Shown: positions 57,068-64,000 of the stretch, piece by piece | Numbering within the stretch: position 1 is the first letter of the stretch | Layout: each line of letters opens with the position of its first letter | Source of the DNA: Azolla pinnata | Taxonomy: Eukaryota; Streptophyta; Polypodiopsida; Salviniales; Salviniaceae | Length of the DNA: 64,000 bases | Direction of reading: 5' to 3' | Assembly (NCBI GenBank): GCA_037176905.1 | Contig: JBBBWG010012001.1 | Span: forward strand, 23,091-87,090 | Program-made: the position numbers and the translations under genes | Notes under the pieces: model-generated | The model's input: the letters and a program-made list of their open reading frames with translations, nothing else | Told to the model about the DNA's origin: nothing | The model's database searches: none

Positions 57068-60000
57068 ATGGTGGAGGATCATAAGCAGCACAAGAAGAAG
57101 CAGGTGAAGAAGAAGAAGAAAACGAGGGAGGAGTCAGATTCCAGCCCCAGCTACTCGGACTCCGAGTCTTCAGGTATTCTCTCCTTCTTCTTCTTCTTCT
57201 TCTTCTTCGTCTTCGTCTTCTTATTTTCGCCTCCAAGCCGGCGCGTGAAGTTTCAATTTGTTTCTCCTATAAACGGTCGAAGATAGTGAAGCTGATCGCA
57301 AGAGGTCCGGCAAGTCGCGGAAAGAGAAAGATCGAAGCCGGAGGCGGAAAGATAAGAGGCACCACGACGAGGAGAAGAGAAAGAAGAGGAAGAAGAAAAG
57401 CAGGCATCAGAGCAGCGACGAGGAATCGGGAAGTAGTGATACTGATGAAGAAGAAAGGAGGAAGAAAAGGAAGTTGCTAAAAGAGGCCAAACGGATCCTG
57501 AAAGGTAAACTGTTCTTTCCCTGCATAAAGATAGGTTTTTTTTACTATTGTTCTCGAAGCTCAGGCATGGCGCTTGAGAGGTGGAGATGTGCAATCACTA
57601 GTATGGAAGAGTGGAAATTATAATCAGGCGAGCACTCTCAGAGTTTTTGGTAAACAAAGCAAAAATTGTTGCAGATTGGTGAACGATGAAAGAAGTACTT
57701 AAAAAACACATTTTGACATTTAGAATGTGTGTGGATCATTGTACCATGGACCTTTTCATAGCAGAATGGCGGACGAAATATTTTGCATCGTAGAGTATGG
57801 GCCGTTTTATATCATGATGCGGGCTGTTATCAATGTTCTCTACAGTGCAAACACATTTGGATCTTGTTCTCAATCCCCGATGATGGTGGTCTATGCATCT
57901 CGAACAAAAAAGCACTGAGCAAGGGGCATGTTAGCATTTGCATATGCAATTCACGTTCACATTATTTTCGGTCTCAGGAAATGATACTATCTAGTTAATG
58001 ACATTGGATTTCTGGTTGATCTCAGAAAATAAAGTATTCAGTGAATGAACCACATTGGGGCTTGTCCGTGGCCAGGCAATGGCACTGCACGTATTCTTCA
58101 GTGCGGATTTTTTTTTTCCCCAATCTGGTGTCTGAAGCAAGTGACTTTGTCAAGGACAGATTCTGTGTATCCTCTACGAGCTGGTTTTCGAGTTTTCTGT
58201 TGTCTGTGTTCTAGAGAGAACAATTGGACTGGTTTTATCCATTATAGGGCAAGAACTGTGTTCTGTTTATTTTCAGGGAAAAAGAGAAATTGATATCATG
58301 TTGATTATTGTGCTGTAAATAGATTAAATTTCTGTTCTCTCTGTTAAGACATTGGAATCTGTTTATTTTTAAATGTTTTCTGAGAGAGAGAAAAGAGGAC
58401 GAGAGATTTGGATGCATGTCAGAAACTTTTTTCCCTTTCTGGTACCAGAACACAAGAGAGCTGCAACAAGTTCTGGAAGCTCAGCAAATAAAGTCGTACC
58501 TAAAGTCAGTATTCATTCTAAGTTATGTCTTTTCGTTTTGTTTGTTTTTCTCTAGAAACTAATACTACCACGGCTTTGAAGATACTTACAGAGGCAGATT
58601 ATTTTGAGAAGAATAAGGAGTTTTCTACATGGCTGAAGGAGGAGCGGGGGATATATTTTTCTAGTCTTTCTGCAGAGGATACGAGAGGGATTTTCTTAGA
58701 TTTTATAGAAGCATGGAATTCAGGGAAGATTTCTGAAAAATTATACAATGGAGTTGACAGTGCAACTCGCACGGACCATAAATGGAAGATCAGACATGAT
58801 GAAGAAAATTTGGCTGGTAGGTTCTTTCTCTACTTTTAAGTATCATGGTCGGAATGCAAACTGTGTATATTTATTTTCTTCCAAATCCTCAATTTGATAA
58901 ATTATTTTATAAGGTGGTTCATTGTCAAGACATGTTTATAAATTAAACATGACCCCAAATCTTGGTGGAGCATAGACTCTGAATGCCCTTTGTACCTGTT
59001 TCTGTAATAGATAGAGAGTGGATTCACTTGCCCTTTATAAATCTTTGAGGTGGAGTGTTCTGTTAATAAAATGGAATAAAGAGAGTGGATCCTCCATATG
59101 TGTATGTATCCCTTCAAAATAGGACCGCCATTCAAGCTGTTCTATTCTTCATACACAAATCTTATGACTTGATTAGATTCTGCGCTGCATTTTATTCCTG
59201 GGGAACTAGTGTGTTTTTCTTCTGTTCACAACATTGTTATGTATAAGGGTTTCCAAGCTCATTGTAGGTATGTCTTCGGTTGTCGTCAGGAAGAGAATTC
59301 TGTTGCATGTAGATACGTCGCTCAAAACGGAGGATCTCCATAAGTTCCTTACTTCCTTCTTTCTATGTTCGAGTGTACTTCTTTTATCTCTATCTGCCCT
59401 TCTCTCTCTCCTCTCTCACTATAAAGTATTTGCAGAAAATTAATTAGAAATTATATCTCTGACCTAACAGTGTATCATTGGAAATGTTATCGGCTGGCTG
59501 TAACCTTATATACTCTGTTTTGAATCGCAAATCAATTTGCAGATCTTTGTATGCATATTTTTTTGTGGCGAGGTATCGATATAGATGATAGGGGCGCCCC
59601 AATGGCAGTCTTTTGTCTGCTACTTATAGAAGACAGACAACATGAGTTTTAGATTGGGATATCCACTAAGCGTCCTCATTTCTTCAATATTACGATGCCT
59701 TATCTCATACCGCTGCAGGTTGTAAACCTCAGGTTACCTACCACCTCTTGGACGTTGATGATATATGCATCTAGATGCATCCATCTTTTCAAATTTCACC
59801 ATGTTTTTGGCAGTTAATGATGGATGTATGGCTAGAGGATGAGCAGACTTCGTTTAGATGTGAACTCTTAAGATTCTCTCCTTTCTTGTGTTACTTCTTA
59901 AATTTGGCATAAAGTCTGATTCAAGTGACTCTAAAGGACTTTTTAAGTTTTGTGATTTCCTGTGCTTGTGAAATCCTATAATTTTAGAAGTAAAGCGTAT

Positions 60001-60784
60001 AAGAAAGGGGGTTTGTAGTATTGCTGGAGAGAACTAAGATTCGAATGCTGGGATATTGTAAATTACTTGTGACAGTTTTGTTGCTTACTCTATTTTTTGG
60101 AGTAACTGCAGATAAGGAGGAAGAGTTGGAATTCATAAAGAAGCTAGAGAAGAGCAAGCGGAAAAAGTTTCGAAAAGAGAATGAAGATCTTATGGATGAG
60201 CTTCTTCCTAAAGCTACCGGAAAAGAACGGCTTCTCGAGAAGAAAGCTATACGAAGAGAAAGTGCTCGGGATCGTGAGGATAGCCCTGAAATATTCAAAG
60301 AGAGAGACATTATGGGAGGAGGAGATGATTTCAAGCAGAGGTTTGTAATTTTATGGATACAGACAGTTCAAGGCGCCTAGGCTTAGTGTGATGTTGCTGT
60401 CTCTTTTTTGTTTTGAAACGGTTAAAGCCCCAAATGATCTTCATATTTTTCGCTTAACGCCCTTCAGAGTCATATAGGGATGTTTAACCAAGGGCATTTT
60501 GTGAAGTAAGGGATACGTGTGACCATTTGAGGCAGTAGCCGCATGTAACAACATAGAGGTGCTTGTGGGTCACCCTTTTTCCTAATTTTTTTGAGTGATA
60601 TCATAACTTATACAGATTGGAACGCGAACGAGCTCGGCGAGAGAAGAAAGCATCTGAAAGAAGTGCGGCGCTAGCAGAGAAACAGCTTGTCTTCGATCAG
60701 AAAGAGTCAGCAGCTATGAATCAATTAAAATCACTTATAGATACTGCGGGTGGGAGAATCACAATACCAAAACGAACGAATTGA
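57068..60784 (+). CDS. lysine/serine-rich conserved protein, function unknown
   Basis: Six exons: 57068-57173, 57283-57504, 58449-58508, 58556-58816, 60112-60340 and 60616-60784, giving 348 aa. I do not recognise the family with confidence. The N-terminal third is a basic Lys/Arg/Ser/Asp region of RS-like character (KKKQVKKKKKTREESDSS, RRRKDKRHHDEEKRKKRKKK), suggesting a nuclear protein. A folded-looking middle follows (LTEADYFEKNKEFSTWLKEE, IYFSSLSAEDTRGIFLDFIE). The C-terminal half is a long charged coil (EFIKKLEKSKRKKFRKENED, LERERARREKKASERSAAL) ending GGRITIPKRTN. Exon 3 uses a donor GTATTC and exon 2 the acceptor cgaag; both are needed for phase. The middle segment looks conserved, so an RNA-processing or chromatin role is a guess only. 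Confidence 0.82.
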
Positions 60785-60989
60785 CAAGATTATTTTTTCT
60801 TAGAACTTTCCTGTATTACCTCGTCTTTTTTTTTTTTTTTTCTGTGAAGAACTTCGTTTCACGACAATTTGAGAAGGAATCGATCCAAAAGGTCAAAGCT
60901 GAAGGAGGGAGTCCATTGCGTTGGTGTGTATAGTGCGGGGTGACCAATCATTGGGGGGACGTTTTTGTTTAAAGTCTAATGTATTTTTT

Positions 60990-61460
60990 GTTCCATCTTA
61001 TGCAATGAAGCACCATTTCTGTTCTGATGATCGTGCCAAGTGCTTGCAATATCTGTTGTTTGGTGCTGCTGCATGCTTGATTCTGATTGGATTGCGTAAG
61101 CGAATTCGAACGTCTGCTGAGCGAAACCGAAGCTTGTGCTTTTACTATGGAATGCAACACGAAGACACCGAAGAAACTCGCTCTCTACGTACGTATGTTC
61201 TCCATGTGTAACAAGGTTCAATCAAACATACTCTTAAGAATCTTATGCAAATGTGCACCATTTCTGCTGCGATGATTGCGTATGCCAAGCTCGACAATAA
61301 CGATGTTGATAGAGTGCTGGCATTTGCTGGTAGTTGCTGCCAGCTTGATTCTTCTAGGAATGCGTAAACAGATTCGACGTCTGCTGAGAGAATCTGAAAA
61401 GCTTGGCAACATTAGGACACCGCAAGAATGAGGTATGTTCTTGTACAAGGTTCAAAACAT
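60990..61460 (+). repeat. degenerate tandem duplication, period about 235 bp
   Basis: Two diverged copies share ordered landmarks: GCACCATTTCTG, GATGATyGyG, TTGATTCTkmTwGGAwTGCGTAA, ATTCGAmGTCTGCTGAG, and after each GTATGTTCT and ACAAGGTTCAA. Both copies can encode a hydrophobic helix followed by a basic segment. Confidence 0.65.
61282..61431 (+). CDS. small ORF for a 49-aa single-pass membrane peptide
   Basis: The frame is MPSSTITMLIECWHLL followed by VVAASLILLGMRKQIRRLL and a polar tail ending TPQE. One membrane helix with positive residues on its C-terminal side is predicted. The upstream duplicate (60921-61211) reads LLFGAAACLILIGLRKRIRT in its own frame, so helix and basic segment are kept in both copies although the DNA has diverged. 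No family is recognised. Expression is unknown, and it may be a relic. Confidence 0.3.
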   Translation: MPSSTITMLIECWHLLVVAASLILLGMRKQIRRLLRESEKLGNIRTPQE

Positions 61461-62084
61461 ATCTAATATTGAGGGCATGCTGTCTGTGCACAACACTACT
61501 GCAGAGTCTCTTTTGTTGGTGGTGCCTCAATACATACATATAGTCTGACATAACGAGAATGCGTGCCAAGATGGTGGAAGTGATTGAATGTGGAGATAGT
61601 TCATTGCATGTCCAAAATTCTTACTATGATTCCATATCCCTGTTTTTGCTAAAGATGATTGCGTGTGATGCACGACTGCTCGATTGAGTTTGGAATCGCA
61701 TGGATCGAAAAATGGGTGGCAGCCGGCCGTGATGATCAGGTAAGCTCTTGATTTGTTTGTTTGATGGTGTTTATTATTGGGTGGATGAATGAAAACCTTT
61801 AAAAACGAACGTCGCGAATCAGCTGCAGTAAAGTAATCCAGTTTCGAATGTAGTGTAGTGTGTGTCGTCCGTCCCTAAAGGGCACCGATGAATGCTTTAT
61901 CCAAGCAAGGAAAGGAGAGGCGGAAGAAAAGGAGCATGGATCATGCATGTTAGAATTTTAAGAAGAGGAAGAAGAACGTTGACAAGAAGAGCAAAACAGA
62001 GAAACAGAGATGGATACTCACTCCTCTTGTGCTAACATAACAAACAAGAGGGGAACGCACTTATTTTGGGTTGTGAGCTTGGCC

Positions 62085-62362
62085 TGGATGCATCCTGATT
62101 GAAGGATGGATGGATGGATGGAATGGATTTGATCGGAAACGATTGGCCTGGATGCATCCTGATTGAAGGATGGATGGATTGATGGAATGGATTGATCGAA
62201 ATCGATCGATCGATTGATGGAATGGATTTGATCGGAATCGATCGATCGATCGATGGAATGGATTTGATCGGAATCGATCGATCGATTGATGGATGGATCG
62301 ATGGAATGGATTTGATCGGAATCGATGGATCGATTGATGGAATGGATGGATGGATGGAATAC
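62085..62362. repeat. GGATGGAT/GATCGATC minisatellite
   Basis: A unit of about 35-45 bp combining TTTGATCGGAATCGATCGAT with TGATGGAATGGA recurs about five times. Before it, TGGCCTGGATGCATCCTGAT occurs twice (62081 and 62143). Confidence 0.9.
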
Positions 62363-62430
62363 GGTTCCTCATTTTCAGAGATTTGAAGATTCTTGTGGGG
62401 CTAAACTGCAGGTTGGTTATGCATCATCTA

Positions 62431-62443
62431 AGGGGAGAGAGAG

Positions 62444-62483
<40 letters not shown>
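62431..62483. repeat. (GA)n microsatellite
   Basis: AGAGAG runs with one GAGC interruption lie directly downstream of the PNGase A stop codon, within its 3' UTR. Confidence 0.95.
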
Positions 62484-62486
<3 letters not shown>

Positions 62487-62498
62487 GTTGGTGAGCTT

Positions 62499-64000
62499 TT
62501 AGCTGCAGGTGTTGCAGGCACGGGACGTGGTGTCGGACGTGATGGCGGCGTTGGCGGTGGAGATGGCGCGCCGGTAGCACCGCTCGTTGCTGCTGCGGAA
62601 ATCGTAGGTCTGGTTGGCGAAGCCGGTGCCGTCGACGACGACGCCGTGGGCGTCGACCTGGAGAGTCCCGGAGGCGCTCTGCTGGTTGACGAGCTTGCGG
62701 GAGAAGCTGGCGCCCTTGGGGAAGACGGCGGACTCGTCGGCGACGAAGCTGTGGGCGAGGTCGCAGGTGAGCGAGGTGACGTTGTCGGCGGGGTGGAGCG
62801 AGGCCTGCGTGCAGGTGATGAGGAGCGGGAAGGCGGAGGTCGTGGAGTAGGAGGAGAGGAGGGCCTTGGCGCTGGCGGTGGTGACGCGCGACTCGGCGCT
62901 GATCTCGAGGGCCGCGGTCTGGAAGCTGTAGTCGTCGGCGAGGACGAGCGAGCTGCGGAAGGCGAAGGACGCGGAGACGCAGGTGACGAGGGTGGCGGCG
63001 GCGGCGGAGGAGGAGGAGACGGAGCCGGAGAAGTGGTAGGAGCGGGACGCGGAGATGTTGAAGCGGCCGTCGAGGCCCGAGAAGGAGCCGGAGGAGGAGG
63101 GGGAGTAGGCGGAGACGTTGTAGGTGAGGAGCGAGGCGTGGACGGCGGGGACGGCGGGGTCGATCCAGAGGAGGAGGTTGGCGTTCACCAACCAGCTGGG
63201 GAGCGCGTTGGCGACGGAGAGCGAGAATTCGTGGTGGGTGGATCGGGGGTCGAGGAGCTGCGCGAGGAAGGGGGTGATGTCGAGGTCGAAGGAGGGGACG
63301 ACGGCGGTGCCGATGGGCAGCGCGGGCCGCCACGCGAGCGGGTTGAAGCCGCCCGCGAAGACGACCGGGTAGGGCCACACGGCGCCCACGAAGAAGCGGC
63401 CGTCCAGCCGCACGGCGACCTCGCGGAAGGGGCCGTGCCCGAACGACAGGTTGTTGGCGGCGGCGTAGTCGTCGGGCGGGTTGGTGAACCACGACTCGTC
63501 GTCGCCGTGGAAGGAGGCGCAGACCTCGAGCACGGCGCGCACGGTGTTGGGCGGGATCCCGGAGACGCGGGCCGACGCCGAGGTCGGCTGCGGCTCGCCG
63601 AGGCGGAACCAGAGGCCGTCGGCGCCGGCACGGGCGCCGCTCTCGAGCGCGGCGATGGGCTTGACGAGGTGCGGCGGCGACAGCGACGGGTCCGCCGCCG
63701 TGGGCCTCGGCTTGGCGCCCGTGGAGTAGAAGTCGAGCTCGACGTCGACCGCGTAGACGCCGTCGTAGATGCTGTCGAGCACGTTGGCGAGCGAGAGCGT
63801 GACGACGCGGGCCGCCGGGGAGCCGCCGCGGCGGAAGAGCGGCGAGAAGCGCGTCACGTCCTTGTCGAGGCCCCAGGAGCCGCGCTGGAGGCTGAACTCG
63901 GGGGTGCCGGTGCGCAGGAGCTCGACGCCGTCGAGCCAGAGCGCGGAGATGCGGCCGAACTGCCGGCCCGAGGAGCGGCCGCGCCAGCGGAGCACGACGC
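62499..64000 (-). CDS. peptide-N4-(N-acetyl-beta-glucosaminyl)asparagine amidase A, 5' end missing
   Basis: At least 499 codons, open to the right edge; the family has about 580-600 residues, so roughly 80-100 N-terminal residues including the signal peptide lie outside. PNGase A releases N-glycans from glycopeptides in the secretory pathway. Recognisable blocks are GRISALWLDGVELLRTGTPE, ITWxV-type DKDVTRFSPL, LEVCASFHGDDESWFTNPP, GPFREVAVRLDG, FVGAVWPYPVVFAGGFNPL, WRP, SFDLDITPFLAQLLD and a C-terminal region ending RACNTCS. There is no intron in the visible part. GC content is far above the flanks, nearly every third position being G or C. The window contains no start codon; the first base pairs continue the frame (VVLRWRG). 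Antisense frames here are shadows. Confidence 0.93.
   Translation of the reverse strand, partial: VVLRWRGRSSGRQFGRISALWLDGVELLRTGTPEFSLQRGSWGLDKDVTRFSPLFRRGGSPAARVVTLSLANVLDSIYDGVYAVDVELDFYSTGAKPRPTAADPSLSPPHLVKPIAALESGARAGADGLWFRLGEPQPTSASARVSGIPPNTVRAVLEVCASFHGDDESWFTNPPDDYAAANNLSFGHGPFREVAVRLDGRFFVGAVWPYPVVFAGGFNPLAWRPALPIGTAVVPSFDLDITPFLAQLLDPRSTHHEFSLSVANALPSWLVNANLLLWIDPAVPAVHASLLTYNVSAYSPSSSGSFSGLDGRFNISASRSYHFSGSVSSSSAAAATLVTCVSASFAFRSSLVLADDYSFQTAALEISAESRVTTASAKALLSSYSTTSAFPLLITCTQASLHPADNVTSLTCDLAHSFVADESAVFPKGASFSRKLVNQQSASGTLQVDAHGVVVDGTGFANQTYDFRSSNERCYRRAISTANAAITSDTTSRACNTCS

Larger units (their letters stand above)
60785..62498. other. intergenic with degenerate duplication and minisatellites
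   Basis: The spacer lies between the Lys-rich gene (+) and the PNGase A gene (-), which are convergent. It contains the tandem duplication near 60990-61460, GGATGGAT/GATCGATC repeats at 62085-62362 and (GA)n at 62431-62483, the latter immediately after the PNGase A stop. Confidence 0.5.

Noticed and set aside
62428-63631. Arg/Pro/Leu-rich minus-strand and overlapping frames
   Set aside because: They are other-frame shadows of the very GC-rich PNGase A coding sequence.

Overview
This is nuclear DNA of a land plant, most likely an angiosperm. The genes are intron-rich with GT-AG introns of about 50-2000 bp. Gene content is typically plant: the plant-type actin-related protein ARP7, a GTE1/GTE6-type bromodomain protein, a DUF1664 protein, a plant EHD protein and a PNGase A. 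Intergenic DNA carries telomere-like AAACCCTA motifs, dense microsatellites and a decayed plastid rpoC2 fragment. The strongly GC-rich, uninterrupted PNGase A reading frame beside AT-rich genes would fit a monocot, but that is an inference. No tRNA, rRNA, CRISPR array or operon structure was seen.

Layout: a doubtful short gene (-) at the left edge; ATAD1/Msp1 AAA ATPase (+, 1154-4861); EHD dynamin-like ATPase (-, 6729-11393); about 5 kb of simple repeats with a 100-N assembly gap (11394-16284); acireductone dioxygenase-like gene (+, 16285-18437); KANSL3/TEX30-type alpha/beta hydrolase (+, 20872-23334); ARP7 (-, 24331-28315); J-domain protein with one membrane segment (+, 30177-32614); rpoC2 remnant (33626-34013); GTE bromodomain gene (-, 34632-37584); small C2-domain gene (-, 39192-41336); RNA polymerase I/III subunit RPAC1 (-, 43089-45849); DUF1664 gene (-, 47963-52971); organellar ribosomal protein bL32 (-, 54616-56165); a lysine/serine-rich conserved protein (+, 57068-60784); a decayed tandem duplication with a small membrane-protein ORF (about 60990-61460); and the 3' two thirds or more of a PNGase A gene (-, 62499 to the right edge).

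The exon-intron models were built by hand. Each has in-frame junctions, consensus splice sites unless noted, and a total length close to that of its family. The genes are individually regulated housekeeping genes and do not form one pathway. Themes that recur are membrane and organelle maintenance (ATAD1, EHD, J-protein, bL32, DUF1664), nuclear chromatin and transcription (ARP7, GTE, RPAC1, possibly the Lys-rich protein) and methionine salvage (ARD).

I found no convincing new multi-gene system. The items most worth a second look are the rpoC2 insertion, the divergent ARD with a possible repeat-encoded alternative N-terminus, the 29-bp telomere-like minisatellite upstream of RPAC1, the small duplicated membrane-peptide ORF, alternative 3' ends in GTE and the C2 gene, and the false repeat across the sequence gap.
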